Below, in pieces: positions 53,232 to 63,475 of a stretch of 64,000 nt of DNA. The notes beneath the pieces were generated by a model. It had not been told where the DNA came from. It saw only the letters and a program-made list of their open reading frames with translations, and ran no database searches. A program made the translations under genes and the position numbers. Source of the stretch: Fragilaria crotonensis (lineage: Eukaryota > Bacillariophyta > Fragilariophyceae > Fragilariales > Fragilariaceae); the NCBI GenBank assembly GCA_022925895.1, contig JAKSYS010000163.1, positions 1 through 64,000 of the forward strand, written 5' to 3'. The number at the start of each line of letters is the position of its first letter. Position 1 is the first letter of the stretch.

Positions 53232-54212
53232 ATGATGTCCGTTTCCTCAGTCGGTCGTCGGCTTCCACTCCTCCTCCGGCGACAAGTTCCTGCTGTTGTT
53301 GCTGTGTCTTCATTGAATATCAGCAATGAGTGGCACTGCCATGGACAATCAGTAACAATGTTGCTGCACCAACAACAACATACGAATCAACTAAATCAAA
53401 CACGACGATGGTTCTCTCGCAAGGGTGCCAAAATGGGTCAACATTTGGATTCCCTACGTGAACAGGCTCATCGAGTATCGCACGAGGAAGCAAAGGAAAA
53501 GAGGAATAAAAAAAAGGGAAAGAAGGAAGGTGGTAGTGCTAGTACCATTGAGGATTCTGATGATGACGCATTCAGTAGCGAACCCGAGCTTCATGACCAT
53601 CATGACGTGGATGATGATCACAACGACGGAACGGATTCGGATGATGCTCCAGCACTCCCTGAGCCACGCGTTCTTAAAGCGAGCATGATTAAGGTCGTCG
53701 ATCGACTCAAGGAATCCTTCAAATCCATTCGAGGAGCTGAACCAACTCCAGAACTCTTTGATTCCATCATGGTGGATGCCTATGGTGACACGGCACCATT
53801 ATCCACGGTCGCCCAGGTAGTTATCGTGTCTCCGACTTTGGCCAACGTCACATGCTTTGATCCCGCTGTTGCCAAGGACGTATCGAATGCCATTCGAGAT
53901 TCCCTCGAACTTAATCCACAACTGGAGGAAGATGGTGTTGTCAAGGTACCATTACCACGTGTATCCATGGAAACACGTCAAAAAATTGTCAAGCAACTAA
54001 ACAAGCAGGCAGAAGCGTCTCGTACTCGCATTCGGAATATAAGGCGTAAGGCCATGGACAAAATCAAGTTGGGTAAGGAAGGGAAATTGGAGGGCATTAG
54101 CAAGGATGATGCCTTTCGTGTGGCCAAGGAGCTTGATGCAGTTGTGGAAGATGTCATCAAGCTCGTTAATGATGCTGTCCATCAGAAGGAAGCATCAATC
54201 ATGGCAGTGTAG
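53232..54212 (+). CDS. Ribosome recycling factor, mitochondrial type
   Basis: A single exon of 326 residues from ATG 53232; a start at 53163 is possible. The Arg-rich, acid-poor N-terminus (RRLPLLLRRQVPAVVAV) is a mitochondrial presequence. A Lys-rich then Asp/Glu-rich linker (about residues 70-140) precedes the RRF domain. The domain shows the family pattern: MVDAYGDTAPLSTVAQVVIVSP, AIRDSLELNPQLEEDGVVKVPLP, RVSMETRQKIVKQLNKQAEASRTRIRNIRRKAMDKIK, ending KEASIMAV. RRF with EF-G splits post-termination organelle ribosomes. The acidic insert of about 70 residues ahead of the domain is unusual. Confidence 0.9.
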   Translation: MMSVSSVGRRLPLLLRRQVPAVVAVSSLNISNEWHCHGQSVTMLLHQQQHTNQLNQTRRWFSRKGAKMGQHLDSLREQAHRVSHEEAKEKRNKKKGKKEGGSASTIEDSDDDAFSSEPELHDHHDVDDDHNDGTDSDDAPALPEPRVLKASMIKVVDRLKESFKSIRGAEPTPELFDSIMVDAYGDTAPLSTVAQVVIVSPTLANVTCFDPAVAKDVSNAIRDSLELNPQLEEDGVVKVPLPRVSMETRQKIVKQLNKQAEASRTRIRNIRRKAMDKIKLGKEGKLEGISKDDAFRVAKELDAVVEDVIKLVNDAVHQKEASIMAV

Positions 54213-55577
54213 TCAACGAATCCGATAAGAATGGAATTAAGCTAAACTCATGAAAACCGAATTCGTTTCCAAGGCAATCATAACGAGCGTGTCCGAATTA
54301 ATCGCACTCTCGCAACCGAATGTGTGCCAACGATTGAGGTTAAGAATGCCATTCTGACAGAAATTGTCGATGACACGAGGAACGAGGGCCAGAAGTGAAA
54401 TGACAAAGCTGGCTCATTGACAACTTCTAGTAGTGGTATAGAGTCCATGTGCAATGGGAATGGGAGCAGACAGACCACCTCGTTTCGTTGAAACCTTGAG
54501 GCGGGCGAAAGGTTCGTGCTCCATCCACGAAACGAAACAAACATTCTGGACGTGTTTCCAATTGCTCCAGGTGCCTCAAACGTGACATCACCTCCAAACT
54601 AGGCCCGTTTGTCGCTTTCCAATTTTGAAAACGAGGAAAATTCCACGATTGTGAAGCTAGCATCACCCAACTGATGTAGACTTTGATCACGATTTAATAC
54701 CACACAAACTGATCATTCGCAGGAACACAAAACAAAAGCATACAGCTCCAAAGTAAGGCTCTATACCATGACCAGAAACTCTCATGTCACAACATTTGGA
54801 CCACGGTACCGATGGAACAATCCTTCCGATCTCATGGACATCACCCACCAACTACGAGACCGTTTCGACCTTGAAACTGGGTTCCACAAAGAGTGCGGCA
54901 TCGTCCATGATGGCCATGAGCGACGCCCACGGTTCTTGTGGTGTGACTCTTGCGTCATGCCATCGTGTCGTTACCCCAACGGCACACCTCCATCGGCGGT
55001 GGTTCGTGACGAGGTGCGGAAACAACACGAATGGGTACAGCAGGACCCTTCGCCAACATCGGTTCAGTCCGACTTGGTTTCACAAAGGGTGTTGTAATTC
55101 CTCCCAAGAGTCAATTCTTTCCTTTTGACACGAACGACGCGCTCGTGCTGCAGACTCACGTTGATGCACTTGCGAGAGATCTCGATCATCTCGTTGACAA
55201 TAAGCAATCCCTCCACGACGATGAATGGTGGATTCGTCTTGAAGAAGGGTTACATATTTGTGGCGACAACCGAGTCCAACAGCAGCAACATGACGAAAAG
55301 CCAGCATTATTTTGGAACGGAGGCAACAGAGAATCACGGTGTGCGACGTGATAGCAAACGAAGTTGTGCCCGGTAATTTTCACCTCCCGCTCCTATACGC
55401 ATGTGCTGTCCAAAAATTGAACTGGTGTGAATCAAGGCCTTGAGTGTATATTCATGTAAATAACAAAACTAGATTGGACTCCTTGACAAACACGGGAGCT
55501 ACCGGTAGGGAAAAGTCATTCAATTAATGCCCTGGGAGCAAACTTGAAAAAGCGATTAATGTCAATTACCGCACTTA
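54213..55577. other. Interval with unassigned open frames
   Basis: Plus-strand frames at 54768-55097, 54784-55128 and 55031-55351 overlap. The last (MGTAGPFANIGSVRLGFTKGVV, FFPFDTNDALVLQTHVDALARDLDHLVDN) looks protein-like, while the earlier part (MTRNSHVTTFGPRYRWNNPSD) lies in a different frame. The whole could be a decayed or multi-exon host gene. No family is recognised, so no gene is called. The minus frames at 54278-54690 appear random. Confidence 0.35.
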
Positions 55578-55739
55578 CCATCTAGGCAGCTGCTGATCGA
55601 ATCCACACCCCTGAATTCGCGACACTCGAGATGGTGAGAAGGCGCCCCCTCCCCGCATCCATCTAGGCAGCTGCTGATCGAATCCACACCCCTGAATTCG
55701 CGACACTCGAGATGGTGAGAAGGCGCCCCCTCCCCGCAT
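55578..55739. repeat. Perfect 81-bp tandem duplication
   Basis: 55578-55658 and 55659-55739 are identical. The unit starts CCATCTAGGCAGCTGCTGAT. Being 27 codons long it leaves several frames open across both copies. It lies about 95 bases beyond the lipase stop codon, probably in the 3' untranslated or spacer region. Identity implies very recent origin, or an assembly duplication. Confidence 0.9.
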
Positions 55740-55833
55740 CCAAAAGAAGATTGTTTGCAGGAGTCTCGAAGGAACTGGGAGTCTACGACCAATTTTTTCG
55801 CCAATTGTGCATCCACAGAAAACAACTAGCCCT

Positions 55834-57529
55834 CTATTCTTCCACAGGCAATTCCCACGCGAAAATAAACTCAATAAGTTCGTTGGCCAGTGCATCCACT
55901 ACAGGTCTTCCTCCCTTATAAAAGGACGCACGCTTCTTGTCTCGTGACAAGGCGACAATCATATTGTGTCCTAGTGGCCACGCGATTCGATCAAGATCAG
56001 GGGCCTTTCGTGTGGCCTCGGCAACCTCACCGGACCCAACGACTTTTCTCGTTTTGAGATTCTTCAATGGAGACATTTCATCATCTGAAAGGTAGGAAGA
56101 TGCGCCTCGTCGTAGTCGCGGCAGGTTCACACCAACTGGAATCTCGTTTCGAAGATCGACAAACACTTTCTTCCATCCGAGGGAATCCAAACTCTTCGAC
56201 ATAATCGCGAGGTCATCGGCGTGATCCGCAGTGGCGCTGCCGTTCGACGCAACATCCTTTGCTCCATTACCGCTGCTTGTGTCTGGCTGACATGGGGTGT
56301 GAAAAACGGCAACAACCAGTCCGTTACCATCCAGAACAACACAACCTTGATCATCGAGCAGGATTTCGTCGGTTTGGTCAGGGTGGTGCGGAGACATAGA
56401 ATCTGCATGAAGAAAGGCGGCAGTAGCAGTCGGAACGGGAAAGTCGGTGCCGAAGGCATTTGCATAGGCAATTCTCTTGCGAAAGAGCTCAAGCGGTTTC
56501 AAAAACTCTGGAGAGGTTGCCATGGTCTTTAGCAGTCCATTAAGACGAAATCTGCGAGAAAAGTTGTGAGCGTGACCTAAGAGACTCACAACACTGCCAA
56601 GAAGAAACACTGACTTACAGATCTTTCCCGGTATCTCCCATGGTATGAGCCATGCCAACCTCGGCTGCTCTTGGTATTGGAAAGTACGTGTGTTTCGATA
56701 AACCCAAGTGCGGCGTCGCAGTAGTGCAGAACACTCTAAAGTGCAGCTTGAACGCACTGTCCAGTACCATGTTATCGGTTCGTTCCATCAAGCGTGCAAT
56801 TGAGTATCGACAGTAGATCCCTCCCAGTGAGTTCCCGAGGAGGGATATTGTCACTTGTTTGAGCTCCGTATTTGAGTCGGTATCGTTCTTCTGGGCCATG
56901 GTGGAACGTATGATCTTTAACATTTCTTCCAATAATCGCTCTCCACCCTTTTCGACTCCATCTTTGGTTCGATGTTCATTACATGTTGTACAATGGACTA
57001 CAAACTCATGCCGAGTTTTAGAGCTTGCCTTGACCAACTGATGTTTCCGCTGTTCTGCCAGCAGGCGCATCACTGTCTCTAAATACGAAAGGTCCTGCAC
57101 CATACACATGACACAGTCGAAACGACCAATACACGTGAGAACGATTCTCATAAAGCAAACATTCCAAAACACCCGCCGCCCATCACTCACCGTACTGAAT
57201 CCCGTGTATCCGTGCACCAGAAAACAGAAATGTGTAACATGGGGTGCTTGTTGATGATAGTCCTCCATGAGTTGTCTTGAATGGTCAGAATTCAAATCTG
57301 TATATACTTCTCCAAAGGATTCCATAAATAAAGCATCTTCGTGCCATATGGGTTGTTTCCGTCTTGCAGAGAATTGATCTCGTAAAGCGAATGTGGGTTT
57401 GGACAAGAGAAGCCCCGCCAGGACTACAGAAAGGAGCGCTGTGATGAGTATCATGATCCAATTCTCGGTCCAGAATGACTCCAAGGAAGGATATGTCGAG
57501 AACAAGGCAGCTAGAAGTTGATTCTGCAT
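55834..57529 (-). CDS. DUF676 family serine lipase/esterase
   Basis: Exon 1 is 57529-56619 and exon 2 is 56551-55834, with a 67-base intron (GTAAGT...GCAG), giving 542 residues. A membrane span near residues 24-43 (MILITALLSVVLAGLLL) follows a short N-terminus. The alpha/beta-hydrolase core begins THFCFLVHGYTGF and continues with HCTTCNEHRTKDGVEKGGERLLEEM. ISLLGNSLGGIYCRY is the GxSxG nucleophile elbow. ATPHLGLSKH follows, then across the intron GDTGKDLFRLNGLLKTM and FRKRIAYANAFGTDFPVPTATAAF, all as in yeast ROG1-type lipases. It is predicted to hydrolyse glycerolipids on a membrane; substrate is not known. Confidence 0.88.
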
Positions 57530-58435
57530 AATAGATCACAGCAGACTGACACTGTACCGTTTGATCGCTTCTCTTTGGGTATGGTAGATTGGTTCAAAGA
57601 ATCAGTACAATACTGTATGGAATCTTGAAAATTGCAATACCCGCGGATCTGAAAAGAGTGAAACGAGGAGATGGAGGGTATAACTATTTTGATGGGAAAG
57701 GAATTGATTCAATTCACAACTGGCTGAAGTGTGGAACAAATCGGTGCAAATGGCAATCCCACGGACCAGCAGACGTATCGACGTGTCTGGGATTCAGTCG
57801 TCCAACCATCGCGTTCTTCGTTTTTCGCCCATACATACATGTAGCCTACGAGTACAGTACCTCGATGTGATGAAGCACAAAGCACAGTGGTACAAAGTGT
57901 ATGACATATAAACCTTCCAATTTATCAAATGCGACCGTTGAGTAAAAATGCAGTACAGTACTCCGGTATCAGTGAATACGTAATACTGGTGTAGCACAGG
58001 ACTAGCACTAGCTAGCATGTCATATTAGTGGTGGCCGATGTACAGATACATGATACATGTATATTATATATATATGTATATATAGATATGTATAAGCGGC
58101 ATATCTAAGAGCAAATGTCCAGGACTCCATGTTTTTTGGCATTTTTTATGGGAGTACTGCGAGCATGCATACTCTAGTTCTATTGTACCGGTACCTGGTA
58201 GGCACAGTACAATACTCGAAGAGAATGTCTGAGTTGTCTTTGAGCATCGTCTGCCGCAGATTGCAAGCAACGAGCAACGCTGTCCATACGTCCATTGTCC
58301 ATCACATGTAACCCTCGCGATTGGGAGGTTCACAGGAAAAAGAAGAATAGAACAGGGGCCTTGGAAAAATCGTTATTGTATTCGACGGTGTGGATGTTTT
58401 CCATCATTATCCGGGCGCCGATCAATGCCTTCACT
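57530..58435. promoter_or_regulatory. Divergent promoter interval
   Basis: Lies between the divergent lipase and methyltransferase starts. It contains a TA-rich microsatellite (ATATATATATGTATATATAG) at about 58061-58092 and GTAC-rich palindromes at about 57945-58000 and 58180-58220. No other recognisable element. Confidence 0.4.
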
Positions 58436-59305
58436 ATGGTCCTTCTACTGCTTTGCATTGTTTCATTGCCACATGGTACAACATCATGGGTGGCGGTGCA
58501 TTCCAATTGTCAGCGTTCGTCGAGAATAGTACGAGTGAATCACCTGTGCTGCGGAGTACGCCCCCAAAATCTGAGGCAGATTCCGTTTGACGATGATGGT
58601 GATGACCAAATCGTCCAAATCATCCCGCGGTTCGTGCAATTGGCAGACGATTGGTCTGTCACAATTTGGGAGAAATACCAACCAGCTGCGACAGTCGATC
58701 ACTATTGGAGCACTCAGAGTCGATCAGAGAAAGCATTGGATCCATTTGGTCTGGTCAACTGGCCAGGATCTATCGTGGCGGCACAAGAGTTGAGAAAGCA
58801 CCGACAAGAGATCGAAAATACGACTGTCGTGGTTATTGGAGCAGGTACAGGTGTAGAAGTACAAGCTGTCGCCATGCTTGGAGCAAAACACGTTATTGCT
58901 ACGGACTACAATCCCACTACCTTGAGGTTACTCGAGTATGGAGTCGAGAACGCAGGTCTTGAAAATGTGGTAACATCGCGACTGTTTGATATCGCCAGTA
59001 CGGAGGCACTTCCCGATTGTGACATATTGATTGCCTCCGATGTCATGTACTCTGAACGACTATCAAGAATAATCTCTGACAGATGTCTAGAGGCAAGACG
59101 GAAAAGGCACCCTCCAAAGATTCTAGTGTCCGACTCTCAGCGATTTGCTGATTTTGTTCCTCGATTGCGGGAACAACTTGGCGACGACTCGATACAATGG
59201 GAAGAGAGATGGCTGCAATCCTTCACAGGCTCAGGAGTCTTGATAGACGATGATCAAACATACGATGTCAAAGCTAGGGTCCTATCCATAGGTTGGGCTG
59301 GATAG
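58436..59305 (+). CDS. Class I SAM-dependent methyltransferase (METTL/Nnt1-like)
   Basis: 289 residues from ATG 58436, which opens a signal peptide (MVLLLLCIVSLPHGTTSW); an upstream in-frame ATG at 58394 would extend it by 14 residues. The family-16 pattern is clear: LVNWPGSIVAAQELRK, motif I TTVVVIGAGTGVEVQAVAMLGA, acidic strand HVIATDYNP, then CDILIASDVMYS. This matches the Nnt1/METTL21 group of protein lysine methyltransferases, including organelle enzymes such as ETFB-KMT. The post-motif box reads ASDVMYS instead of the DxxY form, which is within family variation. The substrate is not predictable. The signal peptide suggests plastid or secretory location. Confidence 0.85.
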   Translation: MVLLLLCIVSLPHGTTSWVAVHSNCQRSSRIVRVNHLCCGVRPQNLRQIPFDDDGDDQIVQIIPRFVQLADDWSVTIWEKYQPAATVDHYWSTQSRSEKALDPFGLVNWPGSIVAAQELRKHRQEIENTTVVVIGAGTGVEVQAVAMLGAKHVIATDYNPTTLRLLEYGVENAGLENVVTSRLFDIASTEALPDCDILIASDVMYSERLSRIISDRCLEARRKRHPPKILVSDSQRFADFVPRLREQLGDDSIQWEERWLQSFTGSGVLIDDDQTYDVKARVLSIGWAG

Positions 59306-59752
59306 TGCAGTGCATCACAAGGGGAAACAAAGGTTTTGACGACTGCATGTGTGACATTTGTATTCGTTGTGATCCATGTGTTGTGCCACTTCTGTGTGCT
59401 AGTTGTACATTTTGAGGGAGGGGCGTTCTGCGGTTCTGTGCATCGCATTCGTTGTACGAAACGACTCATGTCCACGCGTTCACTCTGGAACCATCATATC
59501 ATCGATGTCAACAGCCTACTTCCTGCCTACAAGTGAATGAAGGATTCAATTCTCGTTTATATTCTTGCTGGATCACATGCGTTGCGGATGCTCGACCTCG
59601 TCATCACTTTATGGTGTGCGAACTTTAGTGGTTATGACGTTATGACTATACGGCATACTCGACAGTAATGGCCATCATTTTTGCCATGGTGCAACACATC
59701 ACTGGGAAAGTTGACGCTAGAACATCATCGTAAATACTCAAAACTTCCTACA
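59306..59752. other. 3' spacer between convergent genes
   Basis: Between the stop codons of the methyltransferase and Iwr1-ankyrin genes. No feature recognised. Confidence 0.5.
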
Positions 59753-60919
59753 CTAGTGGTCGTCATCCAGATCTGGATCATAGGCATAAAAGTGTTGAGT
59801 ATTTCCCTCATCATTCCCATGATAGAGACCATACTGAGCATCATACTCCGCGTCTGTCTCCTCATCTGGGTACGAGGCGCTGTTCACCGCCATTCGGCCA
59901 ACCGGCATGGGAAGTCGGTCGTGGCGAAATCCAACATCTTCGTCGCTGTCAATGTCTTCATCACTTTCCTCATCAGGGTAATCATTATGTTCATGATCCT
60001 CGGCGTTGGAATCAACGTCGTCATCATCTTGCGCAAAGTCGTCATCAGAATCTCGACCATAGTCCTCGGGACAGAGTGTCTCGAGGATGAGCTCTCCATG
60101 CTCATTGAGGTAACCAACACCGCCTCGAAGCTCCACGTACGTTGGATCAATCTGTTCCTCCTGTTCTTGTTCCGTAACAAGCTGAAACACGTCATAGACA
60201 TAATCCTGCGTATCGGCACCAAAGGAAACGAGAAGTTGCGCCACTTGGTCGTTTCCAGCGAGGATGGCATTTTGGTACGGGCGCTGTCCACTGACGTTTG
60301 CCGAATCGATGCAAAGTGCTTTTGGATACGACATTAAAATGTGCCTGGCTTCTTCGACATTGTTCCATAAGGCTGCCAAGTGCAAGACGTTGCTGCCATC
60401 GGGTAACGTCCAAGATAGGTATCGGTTCGTGTCATGCATGACGCGCTCGTCGTGTTCCAAGAAATCCAAGTATTGTTGAAGAGTGGATGATCCCTCTTGT
60501 ATCTGCTTCATTTTCTGATCAATCAATCGATAGGTTGGATCAAGTATTGCATTTTTGGCTCTCGGTCGTGGCGACAAGGAGGTTTTGCTCGTCGGTGACT
60601 TTTCCAACGTCAGTGCTAGCTTTGGTCGTTTTGGATCAATCCTGTTGAGCGTCGCATCGACGAACTTGAGCGAGCGTTTTCGGCTTTCTTTCTCAGTGGC
60701 TGATTCGGAAAGCGAAGTCTCGATGCGCTTCCAAGTCAGAGTATTGCTCGAAAACGGCAAGGGCGAAAGGTTGGATGATGCCAATTCTTGCGCGAGATCA
60801 TCGACTGTTTCTTGTCGTGCACGTTTACGTTTAGCGAATTGAAGAGTAGGCAAAGGATCGACAGTCCTGGGCCGTTTGATGCGAAGGACAGTTGTGGAAG
60901 AACCGACGTTGGGCGCCAT
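59753..60919 (-). CDS. Iwr1-domain protein with internal ankyrin repeats
   Basis: A single exon of 388 residues. The N-terminus TTVLRIKRPRTVDPLPTLQF with a following basic patch is the Iwr1 opening, and KRPR/KRKRAR patches could be nuclear import signals. Residues about 180-250 form at least two ankyrin repeats (DGSNVLHLAALWNNVEEARHIL and SGQRPYQNAILAGNDQVAQLLVSFGAD). The C-terminal third returns to Iwr1: DYVYDVFQLV, then the acidic DDDVDSNAEDHEHNDYPDEES signature. Iwr1 ferries assembled RNA polymerase II into the nucleus. Ankyrin repeats lodged between the two Iwr1 parts are unusual and might add a second partner. Acidic residues dominate the tail. Confidence 0.85.
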   Translation of the reverse strand: MAPNVGSSTTVLRIKRPRTVDPLPTLQFAKRKRARQETVDDLAQELASSNLSPLPFSSNTLTWKRIETSLSESATEKESRKRSLKFVDATLNRIDPKRPKLALTLEKSPTSKTSLSPRPRAKNAILDPTYRLIDQKMKQIQEGSSTLQQYLDFLEHDERVMHDTNRYLSWTLPDGSNVLHLAALWNNVEEARHILMSYPKALCIDSANVSGQRPYQNAILAGNDQVAQLLVSFGADTQDYVYDVFQLVTEQEQEEQIDPTYVELRGGVGYLNEHGELILETLCPEDYGRDSDDDFAQDDDDVDSNAEDHEHNDYPDEESDEDIDSDEDVGFRHDRLPMPVGRMAVNSASYPDEETDAEYDAQYGLYHGNDEGNTQHFYAYDPDLDDDH

Positions 60920-61535
60920 GGCTGTCGTAACTGATTCAATTAGGGCTCTGTGGAGTCAAGGTCGTTCGTCATTATGCAGTGCAGTCAGCTAATTGAGAAG
61001 CACAGTATTGTTCTAGGGCTTGTTACCAGACGTTGTGTAGCAGTAGTCGTTCAGGTTCTTGTTGCTTGGCGGAGGGTTTGATTTTGTTTGGTATTTGACG
61101 ACGAACAGGGGGTTCCGGCAACAAAGTGTGACTGGTAGTTCGGATTATGTGGAATCTACATAAATACCCTGGAATCTCTGGAATCCCCAGTTCATTCTGC
61201 TCCCACCGTCCCCCGTTTCGACGAAGTCTGGTGTCGTGTGGGTCGTGTGCATGAGGAAAACGGCGGTTTTAATCTGCATGGAAAGGACAAGAGTGCGGCG
61301 TCAATGAGCCTATGCTGGCGCGCATACAGCGTATTGCTTCAACTCCAGTAGACAAGTATTTGTACTACGGTACTGGTAGATGTTTTACCATGGGTGGGTT
61401 AGGCGTTCAACGGCTGGAAAAAAATCCAGAATTCCGAACATGAACAGTCTTAGCTCACCTCTTCGTCTTATAAGCTTGGAGTGTCCTTGCGATTGGACTT
61501 GGCCAACTCACTAAACGATACAGCAATAATTGATA
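60920..61535. promoter_or_regulatory. Divergent promoter interval
   Basis: Lies between the Iwr1-ankyrin and SET-protein starts. The stretch CTGGAATCTCTGGAATCCCC near 61169 is a weak internal repeat. No defined promoter element. Confidence 0.4.
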
Positions 61536-63475
61536 ATGTTCTCAGTTGGCCTTGTCGTTCGGACCGTAGTAGTCCTCGGAATTGTCTCGACAACTGCCAA
61601 TGCCACCAATGTGGTTGACGATCAAGAATTCACATGTGGAATATGGTTTGCCAAATCGACAATTCCTGGAGCTGGTTTAGGGATCTTTGCCGGAAAGGAT
61701 TTTGATAAAGGAGAGAGTGTGCTGCCGGTCGGAGATGTGGTGATCCCGCTTGTGGATTCCAAAATTCACAAACATCGTGACTACAAGTTTTTGTGGGACG
61801 AGTACACGTGGGAGGGAGTAGCACTTTTTATGGAACGAGAAGGCGTGTCTGAATCCATCAGTGTAGCGTCTCCTGGGTTTGGATCAGCCGTGAATTGCTT
61901 TCTTGGTTTGGTCAACGTGAAGGAAACCATTCCTAGCAACACTAATACTGGCCTTCATCGTTCCCAAGATCCAGGAGTTGGTGCATTTTCTACCTATTGG
62001 AATCGAGAAACGTTGGCAATGATACCTATCAAGGCTGGAAATGAACTTTTTGCAGATTGTGCGTAAATATCAAAGTCCCACTGTCAATCTAGATTGCCTG
62101 TTCATCACGAGAAAACCTCGTCTAACTCTTGAATGTCATTGCTTTCAGATGGGAATGGTTGGTTCACATCGAGGGAAGCGACGATCGGTCCAGTGCCCTG
62201 AAAGGAGATCTTGTCCGTGCAAACGAGTTGATTGAAAAGTACTTGAACCTTGAACAGAGCTTGAAATCGGTGGTCAAGGGAGAGATCCTTGAAGAACTCT
62301 GGGAGACATTTGCGTGGAAGACACCATTTGAGGATACATCTCGAGTCCTGTTTGCAATGCCCAAGAATTGGGATGACCTGCGCGTTGCCGGTAATATAAC
62401 TCTTACAGAGTTGAAACGGCGTCACCATTCAACCTCGCTGGATTGGTTGAAACAGCATGGTGAATGCGGTGACTTGATTACTGTAAAGGAATCTACAATT
62501 CGGCAGGCGGGACGTGGAGCGTTCGCCAGGAAACGGTTTACAGTGGGGGAGTTTGTTGGTCCTTATCCTCTCATCCATCTCCCTTATCGTCAAGTCCTCG
62601 ATATGTTTGAGCTTACCAGGTCGGACGATCCAAAGAAACACAAGGCTGATAGAGACAAAAAAACGCATACACAGTTGCTAGTGAACTATTGTATGGGGCA
62701 CAACGAGTCAACGTTGCTGCTTTGTCCCTACGGTACACTTTCCAGTCATATTAACCACAACCAGACATTGGCAAATGTCAAAATGGTCTGGGCCGACCCT
62801 GCAAAGTCAAACCACCATGCCGACTGGCTGAATAAAACACTGCGAGAGCTATACGACACCCCGTATGCCGGTTTGGCCATGAGTTTGGTCGCGACGAGGG
62901 AAATCGAGGCCGACGAGGAAATATTCCTGGACTATGGTGACGAATGGGAGGAAGCTTGGCAGGCACACGTGAAGAGTTACATTCCTGTATCAGGTGCATC
63001 GACGTACAAGTCTGCGGAGCAGCTGAACGATGAGATGTCGGTGATACGAACGGAGTTTGAGCTCATTTTCCATCCATACCCGAGCAATGTCCACGTGTAC
63101 TTTTCGTTGGCATTTAAAGTTCCGCGTATCGTTTGGCTGAAGTATTGGGAACAGGGAACACTAGATGAGTTTATGATCAAGGAGGATGAATATTATGGTC
63201 GGGTTGAAGTCTTGCGACGAGAAGTGGACAGGTATGGTGACACTTGGTACACTGTGCTTCCACTCGACGACGGCAGCAAAAAGAAATTGCCGCTGAAACC
63301 GAAGATCATCGAGAGAGTTCCGCGGGAGGCCTTCAGGTTCTTTGACAACTCCTACACAAGTGACATGCTTCAAAGAAATGCTTTCCGACATGATGCTAGA
63401 ATACCCGATCACCTCTTTCCCGATTTGTGGAAGAATCGAAGGTCAGGTGTGGACCTTGATCCTTTATCTAAGTAA
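61536..63475 (+). CDS. Double SET-domain protein with signal peptide
   Basis: Exon 1 is 61536-62062 and exon 2 is 62149-63475, with an 86-base intron (GTAAAT...TCAG), giving 617 residues. ATG 61536 opens a signal peptide (MFSVGLVVRTVVVLGIVSTTANA). A first SET-like domain runs from IPGAGLGIFAGKDFDKGE to AGNELFADC; its Asn-His box is replaced by FGSAVNCFLGLVN. The second is canonical: TIRQAGRGAFARKRFTVGEFV, YGTLSSHINHNQTLANV (the NH box), and ADEEIFLDYGDEWEEAW. A C-terminal part of about 180 residues (HVYFSLAFKVPRIVW, FFDNSYTSD) is unrecognised. SET enzymes transfer methyl groups to lysine; the signal peptide argues against a histone target. Confidence 0.8.

Noticed and set aside
54278-54690. 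Minus-strand overlapping frames downstream of the RRF gene
   Set aside because: Two short frames overlap without introns, signal or domain; composition is like the spacer.
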